A stretch of DNA of 64,000 bases from Streptomyces canus (GTDB lineage Bacteria > Actinomycetota > Actinomycetes > Streptomycetales > Streptomycetaceae), in assembly GCF_030815415.1 (NCBI RefSeq), contig NZ_JAUSWW010000001.1:4278001-4342000 (forward strand), in the 5' to 3' direction. Within the stretch, counting starts at the first letter, position 1, and each line of letters opens with the position of its first letter. The translations under genes were made by a program, and so were the position numbers. Shown here one piece after another: positions 1-8,242 of the stretch. The notes under the pieces are model-generated. The model did no database searches. It was not told the DNA's origin and saw only the letters and a program-made list of their open reading frames with translations.

Positions 1-1
1 C

Positions 2-481
2 TTCCCGGGCACGCAGCTGACCATGGGCGAGACGGTCTACAAGAAGGGCCCGACGACCGACACCAAGAAGTGCGCCTCGGTCGCCCAGGGCACCCTGCCG
101 AAGATCCTCGACGCCAACGACTGCACGCGCCTGATGCGGGTGACGTATGTCAAGGACGGCGTCGCGGTGACGGTCGGCGTGGCCGTCTTCGACACCGAGG
201 CACAGGCGACCAAGGTCAAGACCCAGGCCGACGACAAGAGCGTCGTGCGGTCCCTGTCCGGCAGCGGCGTGAAGTCCTTCTGCGACTCCGCGATCTGCCG
301 TACGACGACCAACTCCTACGGCCGCTACGCCTACTTCACGACCGCCGGCTTCACCAACGGCAAGAACGTCACGGAGAAGAGCACGCAGGTCTTCTCCACC
401 GGCGACGACCTGGCCGAGTTCACCTTCCGCCAGATCCGGCGCCGCGGCGAGGCCCAGGCGTCGGCCGCGGCGAACGAGTAG
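2..481 (+). CDS. Hypothetical protein, 3' part only
   Basis: The frame is open from the first bases of the window to a TAG at 479-481, so the gene starts upstream and only about 159 codons are seen. The visible part is a soluble, Thr/Ser-rich domain with four cysteines (KKCASV, NDCTRL, SFCDSA, AICRTT) that could form disulfides. This suits an extracytoplasmic domain, perhaps behind an N-terminal membrane helix outside the window. I do not recognise the family. Codon third positions are almost all G or C, which supports coding. It converges on the minus-strand gene ending at 536, with a shared hairpin between them. Confidence 0.75.
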   Translation, partial: FPGTQLTMGETVYKKGPTTDTKKCASVAQGTLPKILDANDCTRLMRVTYVKDGVAVTVGVAVFDTEAQATKVKTQADDKSVVRSLSGSGVKSFCDSAICRTTTNSYGRYAYFTTAGFTNGKNVTEKSTQVFSTGDDLAEFTFRQIRRRGEAQASAAANE

Positions 482-491
482 CGAGCGCGTC

Positions 492-521
492 GATCCGCCG
501 GCCCCCGCAGGCCGGCGGATC
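492..521. terminator. Bidirectional intrinsic terminator hairpin
   Basis: A perfect 11-bp stem (492-502 with 511-521, arm GATCCGCCGGC) closes an 8-nt loop between two convergent genes. There is no U tract, as is common for Streptomyces terminators. It can serve both the plus-strand gene ending at 481 and the minus-strand operon ending at 536. Confidence 0.75.
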
Positions 522-535
522 CCGGTCCCGGCCGC

Positions 536-1306
536 TCAGCTGCGCCGGTTGCGCATCCGCAGCCGCAGCGGCACCAGCGCCGACTCGATCTGCGTCGAGA
601 GGTTCATCTTGGAGACGCCCTCGGTGCGCTCCTCGAAGCGGATCGGGATCTCGACGGCGCTGTGCCCGGCCCGGACGGCCTTGAACTTCAGCTCGACCTG
701 GAAGCTGTAGCCGGCGCTGTCCAGGGTCGCCAGATCCACGTCACGCAGCGTGGCGGCCGACCACAGGTTGAAGCCGGCCGTGATGTCCCGGATCTTCGTG
801 CCGAGCACGGTCCGGGCGTAGCGGTTGGCGAAGCGGGACAGCAGGACGCGGTGCCGGCCCCACTCCTCGTCCAGCGAGCCGCCCTCGACGTACCGGCTGC
901 CGACGACCAGGCCGACGCCGGAGGCCACGGCCGTGCCGAGCATCCGCGGCACCGCCTCGACGGGGTGGCTGCCGTCGGCGTCCATCTGGATGACGTACTC
1001 GGCGCCCTCGGCGAGCGCGGCGCTCATGCCCGCGACGTACGCGCGCCCGAGGCCGTCCTTCTCGGTGCGGTGCAGCACGCTCATCCGGCGCCGCCCGTGA
1101 GCCTGGTCCGCGTTGTACTTCTCCGCGAGCTCATCGGCGATCCGCCCCGTCCCGTCCGGGCTGGAGTCGTCGACGATCTTCAGATGCAGCCCGTCGATCG
1201 GCAGACCGAGGACCAGCTCGGCCATCCTGGGCAGGTTCGCCGCCTCGTTGTACGTCGGCATCACGATGGTGACCGGTACACCGCCGTGTCTGTCGTTGGC
1301 CGTCAT
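536..1306 (-). CDS. Polyprenol-phosphate mannose synthase-like GT2
   Basis: This 256-aa GT2 glycosyltransferase resembles DPM1/Ppm1, which transfers mannose from GDP-mannose to polyprenyl phosphate at the inner membrane face. It shows the family entry motif VMPTYNEAANL (residues 15-25), the acidic IVDDSSPDGT block (44-53), the catalytic DxD as QMDADGSH (DAD 109-111) and the downstream region GTKIRDITAGFNLW. It has no membrane helix, so it fits the DPM1-only form. It is the last gene of a five-gene minus-strand operon and follows the UDP-glucose dehydrogenase by 18 bp. The likely role is to supply polyprenol-P-mannose, the donor type used by GT-C enzymes such as the one encoded at 2675-4489. 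A polyprenol-P-glucose synthase is the main alternative. Confidence 0.88.
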   Translation of the reverse strand: MTANDRHGGVPVTIVMPTYNEAANLPRMAELVLGLPIDGLHLKIVDDSSPDGTGRIADELAEKYNADQAHGRRRMSVLHRTEKDGLGRAYVAGMSAALAEGAEYVIQMDADGSHPVEAVPRMLGTAVASGVGLVVGSRYVEGGSLDEEWGRHRVLLSRFANRYARTVLGTKIRDITAGFNLWSAATLRDVDLATLDSAGYSFQVELKFKAVRAGHSAVEIPIRFEERTEGVSKMNLSTQIESALVPLRLRMRNRRS

Positions 1307-1324
1307 GTCTTTCCGTTCCCTCCC

Positions 1325-2641
1325 CTAGAGGCCCTGAAGGGGCCTCTCCTCAACCGGCGCGGGCCTGCCCAGCGCGCGGAAGTGCCAGCCCGCCGCGGAC
1401 CAGCGGTCCCCGTCGAGCGCCCCCCGGCCGTCCACGATCAGCGGACGGGCCACCAGCGACGCGGCCCGCTCCGGGTCGATCTCCCGGAACTGCGGCCACT
1501 CGGTCAGATGCAGCACGAGGTCGGCTCCCCTGAGCGCCTCCTCGGCCGACAGCGCGTATCCGAGGAGCGGGAACGCCTTGCGGGCGTTGTCCAGCGCCTC
1601 GGGGTCGTAGACCGTGACGTCGGCGCCGTCCAGGCGCAGACGGGCGGCCACGTTGAGCGCGGGCGAGTCCCGGATGTCGTCCGAGTCCGGTTTGAACGCC
1701 GCGCCCAGTACGGCGATACGGGCCCCCAGCACCGCACCTCCGCACAGCTCCCGCGCCAGCTCGACAACCTTGTCGCGACGGCGCATGTTGATCGCGTCCA
1801 CCTCGCGCAGGAACGCCAGCGAGACCCCCAGCTCGTCGGCGCGGTGCGCGAAGGCGCGGATGTCCTTGGGCAGACAGCCACCGCCGAAGCCGACGCCGGC
1901 CCGCAGGAACTTCTTCCCGATCCGGTCGTCGTGGCCGATGGCCTGGGCCAGGACGCCGACGTCGCCGCCGGCCGCCTCACAGAGCTCGGCCATCGCGTTG
2001 ATGAAGGAGATCTTGGTGGCGAGGAAGGCGTTGGCGGCCGTCTTGACCAGTTCGGCGGTCGGGAAGTCGGCGGTGACCAGCGGGGTGCCGGCCTCCAGGA
2101 CGGGCTCGTACACCTTGCGGAGGATCGTTTCCGCATGTGCGGATCGGACACCGATCACCAGCCGGTCGGGCCGCAGCGTGTCCTCGACGGCGAAGCCCTC
2201 CCGCAGGAACTCCGGGTTCCAGGCGACCTCGACGCCCAGCGTCCCGGCGAGCCGCTCCGCCGTGCCCACCGGCACGGTCGACTTGCCGACCAGCAGCGAG
2301 TCCTCGGCCGCGTGCTCGGCGATCGCCGCGAAAGCCGCGTCGACATAGGTGAGGTCGGCGCCCTCGGAGTCCTTGCGCTGCGGGGTGCCGACACACACGA
2401 AGTGCACCTCGCCGAAGGCCCCGGCCTCCGTGTGGTCGGTGGTGAACCTCAGTCGCCCGGTCGCCGTGTGCTTCCGGATCAGCTCGGGCAGCCCGGGCTC
2501 ATGGAACGGCACCTGGCCGGCCCGCAGCGCGGCGATCTTGTCCGGGTCGACGTCGACGCCGACCACCTCATGACCGAGCTCGGCCATGCAGGCGGCGTGG
2601 GTGGCACCGAGGTAGCCGGTGCCGATGACAGTGAGCCGCAT
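1325..2641 (-). CDS. UDP-glucose 6-dehydrogenase
   Basis: This 438-aa protein belongs to the UDP-glucose/GDP-mannose dehydrogenase family, which makes UDP-glucuronate from UDP-glucose with two NAD+. The N-terminal Rossmann motif is VIGTGYLG (residues 5-12). The family blocks STVPVGTAERL and NPEFLREGFAVEDTLRPDR follow, with the catalytic cysteine in GFGGGCLPKD near residue 260 and the C-terminal NAD/UDP domain with GAAFKPDSDDIRDSP. All expected motifs are intact and the length is normal. It lies between a GT-C membrane enzyme and a DPM1-like enzyme, which suggests that the operon product contains glucuronic acid. GDP-mannose dehydrogenase is a less likely reading. Confidence 0.92.
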   Translation of the reverse strand: MRLTVIGTGYLGATHAACMAELGHEVVGVDVDPDKIAALRAGQVPFHEPGLPELIRKHTATGRLRFTTDHTEAGAFGEVHFVCVGTPQRKDSEGADLTYVDAAFAAIAEHAAEDSLLVGKSTVPVGTAERLAGTLGVEVAWNPEFLREGFAVEDTLRPDRLVIGVRSAHAETILRKVYEPVLEAGTPLVTADFPTAELVKTAANAFLATKISFINAMAELCEAAGGDVGVLAQAIGHDDRIGKKFLRAGVGFGGGCLPKDIRAFAHRADELGVSLAFLREVDAINMRRRDKVVELARELCGGAVLGARIAVLGAAFKPDSDDIRDSPALNVAARLRLDGADVTVYDPEALDNARKAFPLLGYALSAEEALRGADLVLHLTEWPQFREIDPERAASLVARPLIVDGRGALDGDRWSAAGWHFRALGRPAPVEERPLQGL

Positions 2642-2674
2642 GAGTACGGCCTTTCTACCTCGGCGCGGAGGTGC

Positions 2675-4489
2675 TCAGGAGGTCTTGATCCAGATGCGGT
2701 ACTCGCTCGTGCCGTTCGCGTTGCGGAACGGGATCTCGGCCAGCAGCCGGTAGTGCGAGTTGCCCTTGACCGCGGCGGCGACGATGTCGTCCACCCGCGG
2801 ATTGGTGAGCCCGTCGAGGACGATCAGGTCGAAGTCGCCGTCCTTGACCGCCGCCTTGTAGGCGCCGTCGCCGGTGTAGTACTTGCCCTTCGCGTCCTTG
2901 TACTCCATGCCGAAAAGGCTGTGCCACTGGTTGTGGCCGGACTTGTCGTACAGGTAGTAGACGGGCACCTCGGGCGTCGAGGCGAGGTAGTTGCCCTTGC
3001 GGTCCACATGGGACTCGATGGCACTGATCATCTTCGAGGAGTTGGGCCAGACGTCGAAGCGCCAGTCGGCCTGCTGGATGCCCAGGCACAGCATGGCCGT
3101 CCAGAGCATGATGCCGAGCTGGGGATAGCGGAAGTGCGCACCCACCAGCCGGGTCACCCCCACACCGGCCATCGGCGCGGCGAAGAGCAGACCGAAGCCG
3201 ACGTGCTTGAACAGCGAGACCACGGTCCCCAGATGGACCTGGTACGCCGGTGCCAGCACGGCCGTGCCGCACAGCAGCAGACCGAGCAGGGCCCGCCAGC
3301 GCCAGCCGGGGTTGCCCAATCGCAGGGCCAGCGGCGACTCGTTCATCCGGCTGCGCCGCACGTACGAGATCGCGCCGCCGACGGCGGCCAGGAACATCAG
3401 CCCGCCCCACTTGGCGGACTGTTCCAGCAGGAACTCGGTGGTGTCGGTGCCATGGGCACGGTTGGTGGTGGTCTGCCGCACACCGTCCATCAGGTCGGTG
3501 GTGTACATACCGACGGCGACCAGGGCGCCGATGCCGAGCGCGAGCAGCACCATCCGCGCGAACGCCTTGCGGCCCTTGTGCGGCCACGCCGTGAGCAGCG
3601 CGAGCACGATGATCGTCGGCAGATACAGCGCGGACGCGTACTTCACCCCGACCGCCAGGACCGCGACGGGCGCGGCCAGCAACACGGCGAGGACGGGCGC
3701 CCGGTCGGTGCGCACGACGATCCAGGTCGTCAGGGCCAGCAGGAACACCGCGGCCGCGTCGTACGTGGCGAAGTAGCCCATGACGACGGTCGACTGGAGC
3801 ACCGCGTAGAGCGCGGTACCGGCCAGCGCGGCCCGTTCGTTGAACAGCCGCCGGCTGAACGAGTACAGCAACCCGGTGGTGCAGAGCATGAAGAACAGGC
3901 TCAGACAACGCGCCCCGGCCAGCCCGAACTTGGCGTCGGCCATCGCGGCGAGCACCGGGTACAGCTGCGGGGAGCCGGAGAAGTACGCGGCGTAGTCGCG
4001 CGGCAGATCGGTGCCGTTGAGGAGGTGGTCCAGCTCGGCGTGGCCGGCCGCCAGGTACAGCGCCTCGTCCTGGAACGCCGTGTTGGCCAGCCGCAGCGAC
4101 AGCGCCGCCTGGACGAGCATGATGCACAGCAGCACGGCCCGGCTGACCCAGGCCCGCCGCCGGCTCGTGGCCATGTCCCAGCCGGCTTCCGGCGTTTCGG
4201 GGATGTGATAGTCGGGCTCCTCGTCCGCGTCCGGCACCTGCTGGTACTGCACGGTGCGCAGGGCGTACGTCGGCTGGTCGTCGTGACCGCTCTGCGGCTG
4301 TTCCGGGATGCCGGCCGAGTACGGCGGCTGCTGCTGCTGCTGCTGGGGATGCTGCTGGGCGTCGTACCCGTGCCCCTGCTGCTGGGACTGCTGTTGCGGC
4401 GGCCGGCCGTTCGAGTTGAACCAGCTGCCGTCGTCGTCGGCGTACGGATCGTAGGGCTGCGGCGTGTAGTGATCGTGTCGGGAGGTCAT
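2675..4489 (-). CDS. GT-C (GT39/GT83-like) membrane glycosyltransferase
   Basis: This 604-aa polytopic protein has a cytosolic Pro/Gln-rich N-terminus of about 145 residues that includes a run of six glutamines. About ten hydrophobic helices follow, then a C-terminal extracytoplasmic domain. The first outer loop carries the GT-C acidic motif QDEALYLAAG, as in protein mannosyltransferases and ArnT, which use polyprenol-linked sugars. A GTG at 4492 could also serve as start. I prefer the ATG at 4489 because it forms a TGATG overlap with the stop of the upstream GH26-like gene, the same coupling seen at the previous junction. The donor could come from the DPM1-like enzyme two genes downstream; the acceptor is unknown. 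Confidence 0.85.
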   Translation of the reverse strand: MTSRHDHYTPQPYDPYADDDGSWFNSNGRPPQQQSQQQGHGYDAQQHPQQQQQQPPYSAGIPEQPQSGHDDQPTYALRTVQYQQVPDADEEPDYHIPETPEAGWDMATSRRRAWVSRAVLLCIMLVQAALSLRLANTAFQDEALYLAAGHAELDHLLNGTDLPRDYAAYFSGSPQLYPVLAAMADAKFGLAGARCLSLFFMLCTTGLLYSFSRRLFNERAALAGTALYAVLQSTVVMGYFATYDAAAVFLLALTTWIVVRTDRAPVLAVLLAAPVAVLAVGVKYASALYLPTIIVLALLTAWPHKGRKAFARMVLLALGIGALVAVGMYTTDLMDGVRQTTTNRAHGTDTTEFLLEQSAKWGGLMFLAAVGGAISYVRRSRMNESPLALRLGNPGWRWRALLGLLLCGTAVLAPAYQVHLGTVVSLFKHVGFGLLFAAPMAGVGVTRLVGAHFRYPQLGIMLWTAMLCLGIQQADWRFDVWPNSSKMISAIESHVDRKGNYLASTPEVPVYYLYDKSGHNQWHSLFGMEYKDAKGKYYTGDGAYKAAVKDGDFDLIVLDGLTNPRVDDIVAAAVKGNSHYRLLAEIPFRNANGTSEYRIWIKTS

Positions 4490-5499
4490 CACGGCTTCCG
4501 TACGTCGAAGCCGAAACGGTCGTCCGCGGCCAGCCGCTTGAACTCCTGGAGGGCCAGCGGGCTCGCCTCCAACCGCCAGTCGGCACGCTTCTTGTGGTTG
4601 AACCAGATGAAGCCGAGCATGTCGTCGGCCTCCACACCCGCGAACAGGTTGCGGATGTCGGCCCGTCGCCGCTCACCCGCCATGGCCGCGGTCTCCAGGA
4701 GGAGCATCGGCTTCTTGGTGAAGGTGCGGATCTGGTCGATGGTGGGACCGAAGACGCTGTCGAAGGCGTTGTCGTCGTCGATCGTCCAGTAGCCGATCAG
4801 CCCGACCCAGTCGACGTAGGCGTCTCCCGGGTAGTACGGCTTCAGCTTGACGCTCTTGACCGGATTGACGATGTTCGGCGACCAGGCCCAGATCACGTTC
4901 GAGGCGCCGGCGTCGATGAACGTGTCGTGGATGTGCCGCCAGGCGGCCACGTAGTCCTCGGGGGTCGCGTGCTTCGTGCCCCACTTCTCCCAGTGGCCGT
5001 TGAACTCGTCGGCGAAGTCGATCACGACGGGGAGATTCAGCTTGCGCACGGCCGTGGCGTACTTCTTGATGTACGCGTCCGACGTGCCGGCCGCGATGTC
5101 CGCGATGCTGGTGTCGAAGGGCTCCCAGGACATCAGTGTCAGGGCGCCCTCCTTCCAGGCCTTGCGCACACCGCTGGCGTCGAAGCCGTCCCCGAAGGCG
5201 GCGTAGTACTCGATGAGGTTCGGCTGCTTGCCGGTCATCGTGGTGTAGGCGTCGACGGCCTTCATGGAGTTGGGAGCGCCGTCGAGGGCGGCGCCGTAGT
5301 ACTTCTTCTCCGGCTTCAGCAGCGGGGTGACGTCGTAGGGAAGGTCCGACTCCGCGCTCTGCGACCGATCGGCGTCCCCCTCGCTCTGTCCGGCCGGTGA
5401 GCCGTTGTTCGAGTCGTCGAGCACAGAGCAGCCGCTGAGGGCCAGCGCGGTGAGCAGGACGGCGGTCAGTGCGGTGCGCGTGCGGGTGCGAAGCTGCAT
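4489..5499 (-). CDS. GH26-like glycoside hydrolase lipoprotein
   Basis: This 336-aa protein starts with a lipoprotein signal peptide: Arg-rich n-region, hydrophobic core and lipobox LSGC with Cys24. The rest looks like the (beta/alpha)8 domain of family GH26, which holds mannanases and related endo-glycanases. DEFNGHW (164-170) corresponds to the H-E-x-N-G acid/base motif with Glu165, and LLLETAAM (267-273) provides Glu269 as candidate nucleophile. The usual His before the acid/base is Asp here, so activity or specificity may differ. The gene starts with a TGATG overlap on the synthase-like gene. It probably trims the polymer outside the membrane, as hydrolases do in cellulose or alginate systems. 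Confidence 0.85.
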   Translation of the reverse strand: MQLRTRTRTALTAVLLTALALSGCSVLDDSNNGSPAGQSEGDADRSQSAESDLPYDVTPLLKPEKKYYGAALDGAPNSMKAVDAYTTMTGKQPNLIEYYAAFGDGFDASGVRKAWKEGALTLMSWEPFDTSIADIAAGTSDAYIKKYATAVRKLNLPVVIDFADEFNGHWEKWGTKHATPEDYVAAWRHIHDTFIDAGASNVIWAWSPNIVNPVKSVKLKPYYPGDAYVDWVGLIGYWTIDDDNAFDSVFGPTIDQIRTFTKKPMLLLETAAMAGERRRADIRNLFAGVEADDMLGFIWFNHKKRADWRLEASPLALQEFKRLAADDRFGFDVRKP

Positions 5500-7112
5500 C
5501 AGACGGCCTCCTTCTCGCGGGGCTGGACCAGCACACGGGCCACCACGAGGGCGTAGAAGAGTCCGGAGGACAGGATCAGGGCGAAGTTCGGGGCGTCCAT
5601 GGTGAACGTCCGGTACACGGCGCCGACCACCCAGATCAGGGCGGTGCCGCCGCTCCAGACCCACATGCCGATCCAGAAGCGGCGGGTCTTGTTCTTCTTG
5701 GCCCCGGAGGAACCGGTGGGCTGCCAGCCCATGCGGTTCTTGCGCAGGATGTCCCAGATGGCGAAGACGTGCGCCCAGCCGTACATCATGCGGGCGGCCC
5801 AGGCCTCCAGCCGGTAGGGCGCCTTGTGCCACATCGGGAAGACGATGGTGGTGTAGAGGATGCTGGGCGCCACCATGAGCAGATGCTCGACCTGGAGCTT
5901 GTCCGGCATCATCACCAGCAGCACGATGGGGATGACCGGCGCCGCGAAGGTGAACAGCGCCGTGTGGATGTAGTAGAAGAACCCGGACATGTAGCACAGC
6001 CGGCTGGAGAGCTTGATCTTGCGCTCCCAGAACTTCCTGCTGCCGAGCAGGCTCATCGACCCGGAGCACCAGCGGTACTGCTGGTTGAAGAAGGCACCGG
6101 CGGTGTCCGGGCACACTCCGGTGGAGACGGCGACCGGCACATACCGCAGGTCCCAGCCCAGCCCCCGCAGGTCGAAGCCGGTGTGCACGTCCTCGGAGTG
6201 CTCGATCAGCGTCGTACCGCCGTTGGTCTCCAGCGCGGCCCGCCGGTACACGGCACAGGAGCCGACGCAGATCGCGCCGTCACTGCCCTGCCGGGAGACC
6301 TGCACGGACCGGTAGAACAGCTCCTGCACGGCGCCCGCGCCGCGCTCGATCCAGTTCTGCGAGTCCAGCACCCGGAAGTACTGCGGGGACTGGACGATGC
6401 CGATGCCCGGGTCGGACTCCATGTACGGCAGCAGCTCCTGGAGCAGGTCCGCGCGCGGGGTGAAGTCGGCGTCCAGGATGAGGATGTACTTGCCGTCGGA
6501 CTGCCCGAACCCGAAGTGCAGGTTGCCGGCCTTCTTGAACCAGCCGCGGTTCTCGCGGGTGCCGTAGCGGAACCCGAAGTCCCGGGCCATCGCCTCCAGC
6601 TGGGGGTCGGCGCCGTCGTCGAGGACGAACGGGACGCAGACGCCCGGGTAGTGGTCGGCCATGTCCCGGACATGCCGCCAGGTGTTGTGCAGCACCTCGA
6701 TGGGCTCACCGCACACCGGCAGGAACACATCGACCGTGGGATAGACCTCGGGCCGCCAGTTGTGGACCAGCCGCTTGTGGTACGCGATGTCGAAGTCCCT
6801 GGTGAAACCATTCACCCGGAGCGATATCAGGTAGTAGATGACCGTGAAGACCAGCAGCGGTGTGTAGATCCACAGCACCGGCGTGGACTTCGCCAGCTCG
6901 AACTGACTCACCACCAGGCAGCAGAAGCTGATCAGCGAACTGATCGTCAGAATCCACAGGTTCCGCCGGGCATAGGAGTACTTCTCCTTGTCCGTCGGCG
7001 GCAGCGGCAGCAGCCCCAGTGGAGCGCTCCCACTTCGCCCGGCCCTGCGCCGTCCGCTGTTCTGACGCGCGTTGCGACGCCCCCCGGTCCGTACCGGACC
7101 CACTGAACTCAT
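5499..7112 (-). CDS. Cellulose-synthase-like processive GT2
   Basis: This 537-aa membrane glycosyltransferase resembles BcsA. Two helices precede a cytosolic GT-A domain with VLDDGADP, LILDADFTPR (DxD), EHSEDVHTGFD and the processivity motif QQYRW. Four or five more helices follow. No PilZ domain follows, so direct c-di-GMP control as in BcsA is not expected. I chose the ATG at 7112 because residues before it are not conserved-looking; an ATG at 7130 and a longer frame to 7268 are alternatives. It is the first gene of the operon and probably polymerises a beta-linked glycan across the membrane. The nearby mannose- and glucuronate-related genes suggest a polymer other than plain cellulose. Confidence 0.88.
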   Translation of the reverse strand: MSSVGPVRTGGRRNARQNSGRRRAGRSGSAPLGLLPLPPTDKEKYSYARRNLWILTISSLISFCCLVVSQFELAKSTPVLWIYTPLLVFTVIYYLISLRVNGFTRDFDIAYHKRLVHNWRPEVYPTVDVFLPVCGEPIEVLHNTWRHVRDMADHYPGVCVPFVLDDGADPQLEAMARDFGFRYGTRENRGWFKKAGNLHFGFGQSDGKYILILDADFTPRADLLQELLPYMESDPGIGIVQSPQYFRVLDSQNWIERGAGAVQELFYRSVQVSRQGSDGAICVGSCAVYRRAALETNGGTTLIEHSEDVHTGFDLRGLGWDLRYVPVAVSTGVCPDTAGAFFNQQYRWCSGSMSLLGSRKFWERKIKLSSRLCYMSGFFYYIHTALFTFAAPVIPIVLLVMMPDKLQVEHLLMVAPSILYTTIVFPMWHKAPYRLEAWAARMMYGWAHVFAIWDILRKNRMGWQPTGSSGAKKNKTRRFWIGMWVWSGGTALIWVVGAVYRTFTMDAPNFALILSSGLFYALVVARVLVQPREKEAV

Positions 7113-7208
7113 GAAAAAGAAACCGCCCATGGGCCCCACCGGCCCGTCGACCCCCACCCGTGCTCGGCCTCCCCATTCGAACCAATGGCCGAGCTGCGAA
7201 AGATTAAC

Positions 7209-7230
7209 TGACGTTATGTAGATGACGTAA
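7209..7230 (-). promoter_or_regulatory. Possible operator: direct repeat upstream of the glycan operon
   Basis: Two copies of TGACGTNA (7209-7216 and 7223-7230, plus-strand orientation) sit 14 bp apart in an unusually AT-rich patch about 100 bp upstream of the operon start. The spacing is not a full helical turn, and no clear -10/-35 pair was identified, so this is only a candidate regulator or sigma-factor site. Confidence 0.3.
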
Positions 7231-7298
7231 GAGTCGGATGGAGGCTTACGCCGGGAAAGGTGAGACATGTCCGCTATCTGCGGCGAAATGAGCGGTAA

Positions 7299-8162
7299 CT
7301 AACAGGTTTCGCAACGGGACGTCCCGGGCAGCGAGCGCCGATTCCGCGCCTCCTTGTTCCGCGCGGCCAGCAACTCGTCGGCCGGGTAGCCGACTTCTTC
7401 GAGCGTCAGCCCGTGCGGCCGTACGACATGCACTGCGGAGTCCCTGACCCCCGCGGCCAGCACCTTCCCCGGCCACTCCGGCCCCCGGTGCCCGTCCCCC
7501 ACGAACAGCAGCGCCCCGATCAGCGAACGCACCATGTTGTGGCAGAAGGCATCGGCCCGGACCGTGGCGGTGATGATCCCGTCCTCGCCTCGCGCCAGGC
7601 TCAGCTCCTGGAGCGTACGAATGGTGGTCGCACCCTCCCGCTTCTTGCAGTAGGCGGCGAAGTCGTGCTCCCCGAGGAGCCGCCCGGCGGCCTCGTTCAT
7701 CGCATCGACGTCGAGCGGCCAGTCGTGCCACAGGACATGACTCCGCAGCAGCGGATCCACGCCCCCGGGGTTGTCGGTGACGCGATAGGCGTACCGCCGC
7801 CAGACGGCGGAGAACCGGGCGTTGAAACCGCTGGGCGCCTCACGGAGCGCCCACACCCGTACATCCTTCGACAGCCGCCCGGCGAGCCGCTTGAGCAACT
7901 TGTCGTGATGCTCACCCCAGACCTCCCGAGGCAGATCGACATGCACGACCTGCCCCCGCGCATGCACCCCGGCATCGGTCCGCCCGGCCACGGTCAGCTC
8001 GTACGTCTCCCGGGACCGGGTCACCGTACGCAGCGCGTCCTCGACCTCCCCCTGCACGGTCCGCCGCCCCCCGGCCTGCTTGGCCCACCCGGAGAACTCG
8101 CTCCCGTCGTACGACAGATCCATCCGCACCCGCACGAACCCGGGCTCTACTTCGTCACTCAC
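7299..8162 (-). CDS. truA: tRNA pseudouridine(38-40) synthase TruA
   Basis: This 287-aa protein converts uridines 38-40 of the tRNA anticodon arm to pseudouridine. The catalytic aspartate is in the signature GRTDAGVHARG (Asp63). LSYDGSEFSGWA (16-27), the FNARFSAVWRRYAYR block and the CHNMVRSLIGALLFVGDG motif are all present. It lies downstream of rplQ, as in many actinobacteria, but a strong terminator separates them, so it is probably only partly co-transcribed. Confidence 0.95.
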   Translation of the reverse strand: MSDEVEPGFVRVRMDLSYDGSEFSGWAKQAGGRRTVQGEVEDALRTVTRSRETYELTVAGRTDAGVHARGQVVHVDLPREVWGEHHDKLLKRLAGRLSKDVRVWALREAPSGFNARFSAVWRRYAYRVTDNPGGVDPLLRSHVLWHDWPLDVDAMNEAAGRLLGEHDFAAYCKKREGATTIRTLQELSLARGEDGIITATVRADAFCHNMVRSLIGALLFVGDGHRGPEWPGKVLAAGVRDSAVHVVRPHGLTLEEVGYPADELLAARNKEARNRRSLPGTSRCETC

Positions 8163-8185
8163 ACAGAGATCCTCTCAGGAACACG

Positions 8186-8223
8186 AAAGCGGGCCCGCTC
8201 CTGGAAAGGAACGGGCCCGCTTT
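8186..8223 (-). terminator. Terminator after rplQ
   Basis: A perfect 12-bp inverted repeat (8186-8197 with 8212-8223, arm AAAGCGGGCCCG) closes a 14-nt loop. It lies 20 bp after the rplQ stop and before truA. The minus-strand transcript would end in a short UUU after the stem, so it is a good intrinsic terminator for the alpha operon. Confidence 0.85.
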
Positions 8224-8242
8224 GTCAACGCGAGGCGGAGCC

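Noticed and set aside
662..4792. Plus-strand open frame of 1376 codons
   Set aside because: It is antisense to four genes with clear family motifs; its sequence is rich in Arg, Val, Asp and Gly, as expected for GC-rich antisense frames.
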